Of a stretch of DNA of 37,726 nucleotides, positions 15,808 through 25,015 are shown one piece after another; position 1 is the stretch's first letter, and every line of letters starts with the position of its first letter. The notes below the pieces were generated by a model. The model made no database searches. It was not told where the DNA came from and was given only the letters and a program-made list of their open reading frames with translations. The DNA is from an uncultured Eubacteriales bacterium (GTDB taxonomy: Bacteria; Bacillota; Clostridia; Christensenellales; Borkfalkiaceae): the NCBI GenBank assembly GCA_900549005.1, contig URMT01000005.1:1-37726 (forward strand). The letters are read 5' to 3'. Both the position numbers and the translations under genes were made by a program.

Positions 15808-16521
15808 ATGGAAATCAAAGTCAACGCCCTTATGATAAGGGCAACCGATTACGGCGAAAACGATAAAATACTCACCCTGCTCACCGCCGAGCGCGGAAAA
15901 ATTTCCGCAGGCATAAAGGGGGTGAAAAAGGCGGGTGCAAAACTCAAATTTGCAGCCCAGCCATTCTGTATGGCCGAATACGTGCTTGCCTGCCGCGGTA
16001 ACCGCTATACCGTAATTCAGGCCTCCGAAAGCGAGAGCTTTTACGATTTGCGGTGCGATATAAACAAATTCTATGCCGCGTGCGCCCTGTGCGAAGCGGC
16101 TTCTTCGCTCACGTATGAAGAAGACGGCTCTCCGCGTATGTTTTTATACTGCGTGCAGGGTCTGCGCGATATGTGCGCGGGCGACGAGTGTATGGCGCTG
16201 ATTACCTTTCTTATAAGGGCGCTCGCCCTCTCGGGCTACGGTTTTTCGGCGGGGAGATGCGCCGAGTGCGGCAGCGATTTGGGCGACGAAGAAAAGCTGC
16301 GCTTCGATATGGACGCAGGCGTGTTCACCTGCTGGGACTGCGGCACGGGCTTCGGCGTCAGCGCATCTACATACGCCGTTTTAAGGGCGGCGGAGGGCAA
16401 ACCGTGCGGCGAGGTGACGGAGGACGGCAAAAAGCGCGCCCTGCGCCTTCTGCGCGAATACTACGCCTTAAAAACCGACAACCGCTGTTTAAGCCTTTCG
16501 GAATATTTGCGGCTGATATAG
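15808..16521 (+). CDS. recO: DNA repair protein RecO
   Basis: 237 residues. The N-terminal OB-fold segment shows KVNALMIRATDYGENDKILTL-type sequence. A helical middle part follows, with a zinc site made of CAECG (about residue 152) and CWDCG (about residue 172). RecO loads RecA with RecR and anneals single strands. The start at ATG 15808 is supported by the family N-terminus; there is no clear Shine-Dalgarno, and the upstream GATAATATA is only 5-15 bases away, so the message could be nearly leaderless. The gene order era-yqzL-recO is conserved in Firmicutes. Confidence 0.93.
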   Translation: MEIKVNALMIRATDYGENDKILTLLTAERGKISAGIKGVKKAGAKLKFAAQPFCMAEYVLACRGNRYTVIQASESESFYDLRCDINKFYAACALCEAASSLTYEEDGSPRMFLYCVQGLRDMCAGDECMALITFLIRALALSGYGFSAGRCAECGSDLGDEEKLRFDMDAGVFTCWDCGTGFGVSASTYAVLRAAEGKPCGEVTEDGKKRALRLLREYYALKTDNRCLSLSEYLRLI

Positions 16522-16566
16522 AATTTTAAAAGGATGGCAGTATTCAGCCTTATACAATCTGCCTTG

Positions 16567-16599
16567 TGACCGCACAAAAATCAGGTGCGGTCATTTTTT
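16567..16599 (+). terminator. Intrinsic terminator of recO
   Basis: Nine-base arms TGACCGCAC (16567-16575) and GTGCGGTCA (16585-16593) are followed directly by TTTTTT. Confidence 0.88.
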
Positions 16600-16643
16600 A
16601 CATAAAAATTGATATTTCTCTATCGAATATATCGCTCAAACGC

Positions 16644-16672
16644 TTGCAAAAAAATTACATTTATTATAAAAT
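16644..16672 (+). promoter_or_regulatory. Promoter of ppdK
   Basis: TTGCAA (16644-16649), a 17-base spacer, and TAAAAT (16667-16672). The inverted repeat 16654-16677 overlaps the spacer and the -10, so occupation of that repeat should prevent initiation. Confidence 0.6.
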
Positions 16673-16677
16673 GTAAT
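16654..16677. promoter_or_regulatory. 24-bp inverted repeat ATTACATT-N8-AATGTAAT at the ppdK promoter
   Basis: Perfect 8-base arms at 16654-16661 and 16670-16677 with an 8-base spacer. Arms, spacing and total length are identical to the site at 941-964 in front of the giant gene; only the spacer differs. This supports one common DNA-binding regulator. Confidence 0.65.
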
Positions 16678-16718
16678 AGTTGAATTAAGTAAATTTTAAG
16701 TTGGAGGAAAAGTAAACA

Positions 16719-19373
16719 ATGGCTAAAAAGTATTGCTATCTTTTTACCGAAGGCAACGCAGGTATGCGCGAACTTCTGGGCGGCAAGGGCGCTAACCTTG
16801 CAGAGATGACGAGAATCGGTCTTCCCGTTCCTCAGGGCTTCACCATCTCAACCGAAGCCTGCACCCAGTATTATGAGGACGGCAGAAAGATTAACCCCGA
16901 AATTCAGGCAGAAATTATGGAGTACATCGACAAGATGGAAAAAATCTGCGGCAAGAAGTTCGGCGACAAAGTAAATCCCCTTCTCGTTTCCGTACGCTCC
17001 GGCGCAAGGGCCTCTATGCCCGGTATGATGGATACCATACTCAACCTTGGTTTGAACGAAAACGTTGTAAACACCATAGCTACCAAATCGGGCAACCCCC
17101 GCTGGGCTTGGGACTGTTACAGAAGGTTCATTCAGATGTTCTCCGACGTCGTTATGGAAGTGGGCAAGAAGTACTTCGAAAAGCTCATCGACAAGATGAA
17201 GACCGAAAAGGGCATCGAGTACGACGTTGACCTCACCGCAGACGACTTGAAGACGCTTGCTCACCAGTTCAAAGAAGAATACAAAAAGCAGCTCGGCAAA
17301 GACTTCCCCGACGACCCCAAGGAACAGCTCTTCGAGGCAGTTAAAGCCGTATTCCGCAGCTGGGACAACCCCCGTGCCAACGTATACCGTATGGACCACG
17401 ACATCCCTTACAGCTGGGGTACTGCCGTAAACGTACAGATGATGGCGTTCGGCAATATGGGCAACACCTCGGGCACGGGCGTTGCGTTCACCCGTAACCC
17501 CGCCACCGGCGAAAAGGGCCTTATGGGCGAATTCCTTGTAAACGCACAGGGCGAAGACGTCGTTGCAGGCGTGCGCACCCCTCGTCCCATACAGGAAATG
17601 GCAACCACTCCCGGCCTTGAAAACGCATACGTTGAATTCACCAAGGTATGCCAGACCCTTGAAAATCACTATCACGATATGCAGGATATGGAGTTCACCA
17701 TCGAAGACGGCAAGCTCTATATGTTGCAGACGCGTAACGGCAAGCGTACCGCTGCCGCCGCAATCAAGATTGCCTGCGACCTCATAGACGAAGGAATGAT
17801 AACCGAGCAGGAAGCGCTTATGCAGATAGACGCCAAGTCGCTCGATATGCTCCTTCATCCCCAGTTCGACGCCGCCGCTTTGAAGGCTGCGGATAAGAAC
17901 AACGTAGTGGGCAAGGGTATTGCCGCTTCTCCCGGCGCAGCCGCAGGTTCCATCGTATTCACCGCGGAAGACGCCGTAAAAGAGGGCAAGGCAGGCAAGA
18001 AAGTCGTTCTCGTGCGCCTTGAAACTTCCCCCGAAGATATCGAGGGTATGAAGTTCGCACAGGGCATCCTCACCGTTCGCGGCGGACAGACCTCCCACGC
18101 GGCGGTTGTTGCGCGCGGTATGGGCACCTGCTGCGTATCGGGCTGCGGCGACATCAAGATGGATGAAGAGAACAAGCAGTTCACCCTTGCAGGCAAAGTA
18201 TTCAAAGAGGGCGACCCCATCTCCCTCGACGGCTCTACGGGCAACATCTACGACTGCCTGATAGCAACCGTACCTGCAGACCCCAACAGCGGTTACTTCG
18301 GCAGGATAATGTCCCTTGCCGATAAATATAAGGCTCTCGGCGTGCGCACCAACGCAGATACCCCCAACGATGCAAAGCAGGCGGCAGCCTTCGGCGCACA
18401 GGGTATCGGCCTCTGCCGTACCGAGCATATGTTCTTCGACCCCGCACGTATCGGCGCATTCCGCGAGATGATTTGCTCCGACACCAAGGAAGAGAGGGAG
18501 GCAGCGCTTGCCAAGATAGAGCCTATGCAGCAGGCAGACTTCGAAGGCCTTATGGAAGCTCTCGAAGGACAGCCCGTTACCATACGTTTCCTTGACCCTC
18601 CTCTTCACGAGTTCGTTCCCACCGAAGAGGAAGACATCAAGGCGCTTGCAAAAACCCAGGGCAAGACCGTTGCTCAGATTAAGCAGATAATTTCCGACCT
18701 CCACGAGTTCAACCCTATGATGGGTCACCGCGGCTGCCGTCTTACCGTAACCTATCCCGAAATCGCGGTTATGCAGACCAACGCCGTTATCAAGGCTGCC
18801 ATCAACGTTCAGAAGAAGCACCCCGACTGGAAGGTCGTTCCCGAAATTATGATTCCTCTCGTAGGCGAAGTTAAAGAGCTTGCATACGTAAAGAAGACGG
18901 TAGTTGAAACTGCCGACGCCGTAATCAAGGCGGCAGGCGTAGACCTTCACTACGAAGTTGGCACTATGATAGAGATTCCCCGCGCGGCAATCACCGCCGA
19001 CGAAATCGCTACCGAGGCCGAGTTCTTCTGCTTCGGCACCAACGACCTCACGCAGATGACCTTCGGCTTCTCTCGTGACGACGCAGGCAAGTTCCTTCCT
19101 TCGTACTATTCTGCAAAGATTTACGAATTCGACCCGTTTGCAAGGCTCGATACCAAGGGCGTAGGCAAACTTATGGAAACTGCCGTTAAGCTCGGCAAGG
19201 GCGCCCGCAAAGAGCTTCATTGCGGTATCTGCGGCGAACACGGCGGCGACCCTTCGTCCATCGAATTCTGCCACAATATCGGCCTCGACTATGTATCCTG
19301 CTCGCCTTACCGCGTGCCCATCGCAAGGCTTGCAGCCGCTCAGGCCAATATCCGTTCGCCACGCAATAAATAA
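16719..19373 (+). CDS. ppdK: Pyruvate, phosphate dikinase
   Basis: 884 residues, full length for the family. TTGGAGGAAAAG precedes the ATG. The N-terminal nucleotide-binding part begins KKYCYLFTEGNAGMRELLGG. The swivelling phosphohistidine domain has GGQTSHAAVVARG with H460 as the phospho-carrier. The C-terminal TIM barrel has GLCRTEHMFF and the HCGICGEHGGDP segment (C835/C838). It interconverts pyruvate, ATP and phosphate with PEP, AMP and pyrophosphate, and in anaerobic Clostridia it serves glycolysis or gluconeogenesis. It stands as a single gene with its own operator-controlled promoter and terminator. The usual ppdK regulatory protein gene is not in this window. Confidence 0.97.
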   Translation: MAKKYCYLFTEGNAGMRELLGGKGANLAEMTRIGLPVPQGFTISTEACTQYYEDGRKINPEIQAEIMEYIDKMEKICGKKFGDKVNPLLVSVRSGARASMPGMMDTILNLGLNENVVNTIATKSGNPRWAWDCYRRFIQMFSDVVMEVGKKYFEKLIDKMKTEKGIEYDVDLTADDLKTLAHQFKEEYKKQLGKDFPDDPKEQLFEAVKAVFRSWDNPRANVYRMDHDIPYSWGTAVNVQMMAFGNMGNTSGTGVAFTRNPATGEKGLMGEFLVNAQGEDVVAGVRTPRPIQEMATTPGLENAYVEFTKVCQTLENHYHDMQDMEFTIEDGKLYMLQTRNGKRTAAAAIKIACDLIDEGMITEQEALMQIDAKSLDMLLHPQFDAAALKAADKNNVVGKGIAASPGAAAGSIVFTAEDAVKEGKAGKKVVLVRLETSPEDIEGMKFAQGILTVRGGQTSHAAVVARGMGTCCVSGCGDIKMDEENKQFTLAGKVFKEGDPISLDGSTGNIYDCLIATVPADPNSGYFGRIMSLADKYKALGVRTNADTPNDAKQAAAFGAQGIGLCRTEHMFFDPARIGAFREMICSDTKEEREAALAKIEPMQQADFEGLMEALEGQPVTIRFLDPPLHEFVPTEEEDIKALAKTQGKTVAQIKQIISDLHEFNPMMGHRGCRLTVTYPEIAVMQTNAVIKAAINVQKKHPDWKVVPEIMIPLVGEVKELAYVKKTVVETADAVIKAAGVDLHYEVGTMIEIPRAAITADEIATEAEFFCFGTNDLTQMTFGFSRDDAGKFLPSYYSAKIYEFDPFARLDTKGVGKLMETAVKLGKGARKELHCGICGEHGGDPSSIEFCHNIGLDYVSCSPYRVPIARLAAAQANIRSPRNK

Positions 19374-19390
19374 AATTTCATAAACAGACA

Positions 19391-19427
19391 AAAATGGCTG
19401 TTTTCTCGCGAAAACAGCCATTTTTTT
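19391..19427 (+). terminator. Intrinsic terminator of ppdK
   Basis: 15-base arms at 19391-19405 and 19410-19424 with a TCGC loop, followed by a continued T run. It marks the end of native sequence before the inserted region. Confidence 0.92.
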
Positions 19428-19430
19428 ATA

Positions 19431-19671
19431 CTTTTTGGCAAAAAACGGGGTGTTTTGCTATTCATTAAAATCTGCGATTATTACTAGACTTACATCTGTT
19501 GATACTGAAAAATCTTAATTTACTGCTATTGTAATTGCCTAAAAAGTGTGCTAAAATAGCTCTATCTCAGCACGATTGATGCAAGGTACGCAATGCATAA
19601 CTTTTTGCTGTCGGTTGTCTTTGTCGGCTTTCTTTGATAAAGTATAGTTTACATCAAAGGAGGTATTTCAA
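19431..19671. other. AT-rich leader of the recombinase, possible left attachment flank
   Basis: No gene seen. A modest promoter candidate is TTGTCG (19621-19626), 16 bases, TATAGT (19643-19648). A very good ribosome binding site AAAGGAGG (19656-19663) lies eight bases before the recombinase ATG. The left end of the element should be somewhere here. Confidence 0.35.
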
Positions 19672-21399
19672 ATGATCAACTACAATTCGACAAAGAACAA
19701 GAGCAGGCAACGCAGAAAAGTCGCCTTTTACGGCAGAGTATCTACGGAACATGAAGAGCAGTTAAATGCGCTCAGAAATCAGATGCAATGGTATGAAGAG
19801 CTTTCCCGTTCTTATCCGGAATGGGACATCATCGAGCGGTATATGGATGAGGGGATCACTGGGACACAGACAAACAAGCGTCCTGAGTTCATGAGAATGA
19901 TCGATGATGCGTTTCGCGGGAAATTTGATTTGATCGTAACGCGTGAGGTGTCGCGCTTTGCAAGGAATACGATCGATTGCCTTGAGATGACGCGAAAGTT
20001 AAGGAATAGTAAAGTAGAAGTATTTTTTGTACAGGAGGGGATTTGGACTATGGACAATGAAGGGGAAATGAATCTTACAATCAGAGCGATGGTTGCACAG
20101 GAAGAAAGCAGAAAAATGTCGGAACGCGTGAAGGCGGGGCAGGAAATCAGCCGTGCCAACGGTGTGCTATACGGTAACGGCAATGTATTGGGCTATGACA
20201 GGGTAGGCAGTACATATGTGATCAATGAAGATCAGGCAGAAACAGTGCGAATGATTTACAATTTATATGAGTCCGGGCTTGGCATGCAGGCAATTCGGAA
20301 CGAATTGATACGTGCGGGGCGTAAAGCAGGAAACGGAAAGGTTTCATGGGATACTACAAAAATTATGCGCGTTCTGAGAAATACCATCTATAAAGGAGTG
20401 ATGGGATATAAAAAATCGCAGAGAAATAATTTTTTGGATCAGAAAACCATCATCAATCGTGATGAGAGTACTTACATGTATGTAAAGGGAAATTTCGAGC
20501 CGATCATTTCAGAAGAGCAGTGGGAACATTGCAGACAAATCAGAGAGAGTCGAACAAGAGTGCGCCTTGTGGAAAAGGGAGGAGAACTCACCATCGAGAA
20601 AAAAGGGTTCCGAGTTCTTCAAGATATTTGGTCTCAAAGGTTGCGCTGTGCCTGCGGTTCTTCCATGAGGAGAAATAAGTGGAGAAAGAGAAATGACGGA
20701 ACAACGCCGGTGGGATACAGATGTTACAGCCAGTTGAATAAGGGCGCCAATCAGGTTTCAAAGGATAATACAATAGCCTGCACGGTGCATTCGTTTTGCG
20801 GTTGGAAACTTGAACTGATGGCGGAGATGATCTTTAAGAAGATCTTAAAGAATGAAAAGCTGTTTGATAGGGCTGTCAAAAAATTTGTTGATTCACGCCG
20901 TATCGAGGAAAATGAAATCAAGCGAATCAAAGGTGATTTTTACAATGAGATCAAGGCGATTTCCGGAAAGGTCAATCGCCTTATCGATATGCGCATGGAG
21001 GGGGAATTATCCAAAGAAGAATATCTTGAAATGCGCGGCAAAGTGGAAGAAGAAAAGAAGCAGGCAGAACAAAGGCTTGCAGATTTTGAAAAACAGGTGG
21101 AAGGCAGAACAAATTTATCGGTTACCCAGGAAGAAGGGCGGGAATTGTTGACAAACATGATCAAGAGCGGGGCAAAGTTTGTGGAAGATCTGGTCAGTGT
21201 TTTTGTTTCAAAAATTCAGGTTGTCAGCGATACAGAATTTGTTTGGCTATTGTCATTTAATACGAATGATGATATAATGGAAGAAAATAGTTTCGATTTT
21301 TTGGTTAAATACAATGACGCTCTAGCTTTTCGCAAAAAACGCAAAGAAATGCTCCGCGAAAACCAGTGGAGTGATTTACATGTTAGAGTGTATTATTGA
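19672..21399 (+). CDS. Large serine recombinase (site-specific integrase/resolvase family)
   Basis: 575 residues. The N-terminal resolvase domain starts KVAFYGRVSTE with catalytic S24. It continues with RYMDEGITGTQ, RPEFMRMIDDA and VTREVSRFARN. A recombinase domain follows (GNGNVLGYDR, then IYNLYESGLGMQAI). Next is a zinc-ribbon region with CACGSS and downstream cysteines (YRCYS, ACTVHSFCGW). A coiled-coil, Glu/Lys-rich stretch lies near residues 420-485. This architecture is that of transposon and phage-type large serine integrases, which recombine short att sites without host factors. Codon use differs from the flanking housekeeping genes (for example frequent ATC, CGG and AAA). It is probably co-transcribed with the next gene. 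Confidence 0.93.
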   Translation: MINYNSTKNKSRQRRKVAFYGRVSTEHEEQLNALRNQMQWYEELSRSYPEWDIIERYMDEGITGTQTNKRPEFMRMIDDAFRGKFDLIVTREVSRFARNTIDCLEMTRKLRNSKVEVFFVQEGIWTMDNEGEMNLTIRAMVAQEESRKMSERVKAGQEISRANGVLYGNGNVLGYDRVGSTYVINEDQAETVRMIYNLYESGLGMQAIRNELIRAGRKAGNGKVSWDTTKIMRVLRNTIYKGVMGYKKSQRNNFLDQKTIINRDESTYMYVKGNFEPIISEEQWEHCRQIRESRTRVRLVEKGGELTIEKKGFRVLQDIWSQRLRCACGSSMRRNKWRKRNDGTTPVGYRCYSQLNKGANQVSKDNTIACTVHSFCGWKLELMAEMIFKKILKNEKLFDRAVKKFVDSRRIEENEIKRIKGDFYNEIKAISGKVNRLIDMRMEGELSKEEYLEMRGKVEEEKKQAEQRLADFEKQVEGRTNLSVTQEEGRELLTNMIKSGAKFVEDLVSVFVSKIQVVSDTEFVWLLSFNTNDDIMEENSFDFLVKYNDALAFRKKRKEMLRENQWSDLHVRVYY

Positions 21400-21416
21400 T
21401 TTAATAGGGGGATTGC

Positions 21417-24400
21417 ATGGATATTATTAATACAAAAATCTTGAAAGAAATAATGCAAACAGAGAAAAGACGGGCGGAAGAATTGCTGCCTGAACTTATT
21501 AAGAGGCTTATTGTCTCAAGTGTCAAAGATATTATTTCTGTTAGGGTTCCTGATAAAGATGATATTTGGGCGCCTGGTTTCGATGGTATTATTGAAGTCA
21601 AGGAGTCAACGTTACATGTTTCAGATGGCATTAGTGTGTGGGAATTCGGTGCGTGTAATGAGCCGTTAACTAAAATTGAGGATGATTATGAAAAACGTAC
21701 ACAGAATGCGCTTGGAATTAACAAATCGGAAGCAACTTTTTATTTGGTAATGCCAACAATATGGGCTTATAAAGATAAAACAATAACAGAGTGGGAAAAC
21801 GAGCACAAAGAAGGCTGGAAGAGGGTTCACGTTATTGACGCGAGTGAAGTATGTGATTGGATAAACAGTATTCCTTCTGTATGTGCTTGGCTTTTAGAAA
21901 ATTATTACGATAAGAGATTTCTTAAACTTAAAAGTATAACAGAAGCTTTAAAAAACTTTTCAAGTAAAACGAGTCCTGCTTTGTCAAAGAATTTATTTTT
22001 ACAAACTAGAGATGAAGAAAGGGGAAAACTTTATAAGCTTATCAACAAACCAATAATCAGAATTAAAGGGCAATCATTTTATGATGCTTATGGGTTTACG
22101 CTGACAGCTTTGGGGGAAGAAGTTAATTTAAATAATACGTCAATTGTTGTATACGATATTGAAACGTTTCAAGTACTGGACAGGTTTGTAAAAAATAAAT
22201 TATTTTTATTTGGTTTTCCGTGTAATAATGATGTTAATAGCGAAAATAATAACAGGGTTATTCTATGCTTTAACAGTTTTGAAAAAAGTATTAAAGAGGA
22301 TATAACAATAGGGAAGCAGAGCAAATTAACATTTGAAAGTTCTTTAAAAGAAATGGGTGTATCTAATCATAATGCTATGCGCCTATGCAATATTACGAAT
22401 AGGAATATTGTTTCATTGATTAGGCAGATCCCTGGAAGTAGTAATATGTCTCAACCAGAATGGGGGACATATTCATCATTGAGAAACATAATTCCTTTGC
22501 TTTTTATGGGGAAAATTAACAAAACTTCAGAGGAAGATAAAGAAATTGCAGCACAGTTATTGGGCGAGGATTATCAAAAATTTGAAGTTGTGGCGAAAGA
22601 TTTAATGAAATTTGAAGATTCTCCAATTAAAGAAGTTGAGGGGATCTACGCAATTGCCAATTATGAAGAGGTTTGGGAAATACTGGGGCTCAATACATCT
22701 GATGTTTATTTCAATAACCTAGTAACAACAATTGAACAGTATATTGAAAGTTATAATGAAGAATGTAACTTTAATATGGGATTAATTAGAAATTTGGCAA
22801 ATAATTTGGTTTACTTTTCGGAAGTTGGGCAAACAGATTATGATATGGTAAAATCTTTTATTGGTACGTTGTTGAGTGGAATTATTAAACGGGAGGAATG
22901 GTGCTTGTTTTTTGAACTTGCTCAAATTTTTTCTAAAGCGGCTCCTCAAGTGGTATTACAATTTTTTGAAAATGATTTGAAGAAAGATGATAGTGTTATT
23001 CGCAAATGCTTTCAGTCTAATGGCTATAATAATGATTATAGTAAAATTCTATGGACTCTTGAGTCTCTTATGTGGTTTGATGAAAGCAAGATTGGAGCGT
23101 GCAAAATGCTATTCAAGCTGTATTATTATAATTTTTCTTATCGTATTTCCAATACGCCAGAGGAGAGTCTGCTAAACGAATTATGTTTATGGAATTCAAA
23201 AAGTGGACTGTCAATTGATGAAAAAAGAGCTGTGCTTTTAAAAGAAATGGAAAGGCAGACTGAGCAAATTGGTTTGTTCGCAATGAAAGTAATTACTCGA
23301 AAGACGTGTTATACATCTATTGGTGCTGCAGAGACTGAGAAAGAAGAAAAGGAAATAACTAATAAGCAATATTATGATGCTCTTATAGAAATTACTGAAA
23401 AGGTTATGGGGATAATTGCCCATACTAAATCTATAAATTTATTCATTTCTTTAATAGAAAAGTATCTTGTTGTTAAACCTGAACTTTTTTCATATATGGT
23501 AAATGAAATTGATTATAGTGGATTTAATATTAATGGGTTACAATTAGTGCGCTTCACAATTCTCAAAAAGATTGTTAATATACAGAAGAGAAATAGGGAA
23601 TATGCCATTTATATTCCGTATTTGAAAAAGCTAGCAGATAAAATAAAATGTGATGATTTGCTGTTGTGTTATTTGCCATATTTTAAAAATGCGTATGAGT
23701 GTCCTGTTTTAGGTGATGAAAATGAAGATGATTATATAAGAGCGGAGGAAATAAAATTTAATTACAGAATATCTCTATATAATGAGTTAAAGCAAATATA
23801 CGGCGAATCTGTTATTTTAAGGTTAATTGATGTAATGTCTAATGACTATTATTGGGGTAATTTTATCTTTAAAATTCTGCCACAGAAAAATAATATTAAA
23901 AGTATCTTTGATAAATGTATAGAGCAAGAGAAGTATATATTATTAGGTTATTTGGCAGATAAACTCGAATATAACACAATTGCTGAATTATTACCCAGTT
24001 ATCCTATTCGTTCTCAAATTGAAATGGTAAAATATATGGATAGAGAAGATATCGATGGGTTACTTACATCTGAAGAATTAGCATCGGCATATTGGAGTAA
24101 AAAAAGAATGCGTGAGTTTGATCAAAAAGTATTTGATAATTTACTCAAGTATAATCCTTGCGGCATGCTCAATTTTTATTGTTTATCGAGGGTTAATACT
24201 GATAATATCGCAAATATGCTTACAGTATTGGAAAAAGTTAGGCAATTGAATGAAGATGCAATACGTGGATTTGGACAAGAATATTGTTTAGATGAATTAT
24301 TAAACCAGCTTGATTCAAATTATTATACAGAAGAAATTGCGTTGATAGAAATTGATATGGTGCTAAAACATATAATTGATGGTTCAAGATATGGTATTAA

Positions 24401-24908
24401 TAGATATTATTTTGAGAATCCAGATAAATTAAGTGAATTATTAAATAATGACAAACAGAGCTTTCAAGAGCGATATGATTTATTGTCTAATATTAATTTT
24501 TTGGACATTGCATTTGACGATTACGAAAAATTTGAAAGATTCTGCGATGGCTTATTAGCTGCTTCAAAAGATAAAAAAAGAGCGATTCGTTTTCTTGGTG
24601 AGATGTTTGGACGGTCGGCTAATATAAAAAATTTATCATTTCCACATGAGTTTATAGCTAGAATCATAGAAAAGTATAGTAATGAAGATTTGGATATTAG
24701 TGTTTTAGCTGGTAAAACAAATTCAAGTGGGGGTAGGTGGGTTAGTGATGGAAGCGACCAGATAGAAATTGCTAACAAATTAAAAGCTCAGGCCAAAGGT
24801 TTGGAATTAGATTATCCTAGAACAGCACGAATATTGAGAAGGATGGCTGAAATGCATTTGAGAGATGCAAAGTACGATCGTATACATTCAGAATTAGGAT
24901 GGGATTAA
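21417..24908 (+). CDS. 1163-residue candidate defence protein: REase-like N-terminus, degenerate NTPase-like core, helical C-terminus
   Basis: GGGGGA lies 5-6 bases before the ATG, and the gap to the recombinase stop is 17 bases. N-terminal residues 20-165 look like a restriction-endonuclease-type domain: PGFDG (D56), VWEFG (E76), DDYEKRT, TFYLVMPTIW, VIDASEVCDWI, CAWLLE. I recall the same series (GWDG, WEL, DYxKRT, FVxPRxW, DAxxLxxWL) from large uncharacterised proteins of other phyla. P45-D46 with E60-V-K62 is an alternative PD-(D/E)XK reading. Residues about 205-290 resemble a STAND-type NTPase core (KPIIRIKGQSFYDAYGFTL; SIVVYDIETFQ) without a GKT P-loop, so ATP binding is doubtful. Then come a winged-helix-like part (NRNIVSLIRQIPG) and about 750 residues of mainly helical sequence without clear motif. 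The gene is strikingly AT-rich. Anti-phage function is inference from domain style and mobile context. Confidence 0.6.
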   Translation: MDIINTKILKEIMQTEKRRAEELLPELIKRLIVSSVKDIISVRVPDKDDIWAPGFDGIIEVKESTLHVSDGISVWEFGACNEPLTKIEDDYEKRTQNALGINKSEATFYLVMPTIWAYKDKTITEWENEHKEGWKRVHVIDASEVCDWINSIPSVCAWLLENYYDKRFLKLKSITEALKNFSSKTSPALSKNLFLQTRDEERGKLYKLINKPIIRIKGQSFYDAYGFTLTALGEEVNLNNTSIVVYDIETFQVLDRFVKNKLFLFGFPCNNDVNSENNNRVILCFNSFEKSIKEDITIGKQSKLTFESSLKEMGVSNHNAMRLCNITNRNIVSLIRQIPGSSNMSQPEWGTYSSLRNIIPLLFMGKINKTSEEDKEIAAQLLGEDYQKFEVVAKDLMKFEDSPIKEVEGIYAIANYEEVWEILGLNTSDVYFNNLVTTIEQYIESYNEECNFNMGLIRNLANNLVYFSEVGQTDYDMVKSFIGTLLSGIIKREEWCLFFELAQIFSKAAPQVVLQFFENDLKKDDSVIRKCFQSNGYNNDYSKILWTLESLMWFDESKIGACKMLFKLYYYNFSYRISNTPEESLLNELCLWNSKSGLSIDEKRAVLLKEMERQTEQIGLFAMKVITRKTCYTSIGAAETEKEEKEITNKQYYDALIEITEKVMGIIAHTKSINLFISLIEKYLVVKPELFSYMVNEIDYSGFNINGLQLVRFTILKKIVNIQKRNREYAIYIPYLKKLADKIKCDDLLLCYLPYFKNAYECPVLGDENEDDYIRAEEIKFNYRISLYNELKQIYGESVILRLIDVMSNDYYWGNFIFKILPQKNNIKSIFDKCIEQEKYILLGYLADKLEYNTIAELLPSYPIRSQIEMVKYMDREDIDGLLTSEELASAYWSKKRMREFDQKVFDNLLKYNPCGMLNFYCLSRVNTDNIANMLTVLEKVRQLNEDAIRGFGQEYCLDELLNQLDSNYYTEEIALIEIDMVLKHIIDGSRYGINRYYFENPDKLSELLNNDKQSFQERYDLLSNINFLDIAFDDYEKFERFCDGLLAASKDKKRAIRFLGEMFGRSANIKNLSFPHEFIARIIEKYSNEDLDISVLAGKTNSSGGRWVSDGSDQIEIANKLKAQAKGLELDYPRTARILRRMAEMHLRDAKYDRIHSELGWD

Positions 24909-24952
24909 TATTGTTATCTCAAAATTGACGGTTATAATCCTATTGTAAAAAG

Positions 24953-25015
24953 AGTGGTATTTTTCTTAAAATTGGGTTCAAAAGTGGTATTTTTCGCTCA
25001 AAGAGTGGTATTTTG
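24953..25015 (+). repeat. Three direct repeats AGTGGTATTTT(T)
   Basis: AGTGGTATTTTTC occurs at 24953-24965 and 24983-24995, and AGTGGTATTTTG at 25004-25015. Start-to-start distances are 30 and 21 bases. Short repeated motifs like these are found at the ends of some insertion sequences (for example IS21-type ends) and at transposase or recombinase binding sites. No transposase gene is next to them. Confidence 0.55.

Noticed and set aside
16848..19421. An 857-codon open frame on the minus strand opposite ppdK
   Set aside because: It is the mirror of a strongly codon-biased gene. The plus-strand frame has complete PPDK motifs, a ribosome binding site and a promoter; the antisense protein has no recognisable motif and no ribosome binding site.
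24953..25015. Possible CRISPR array
   Set aside because: Only three 12-13 base repeats, unequal spacing of 8-17 bases, no palindromic repeat of normal length and no cas gene.
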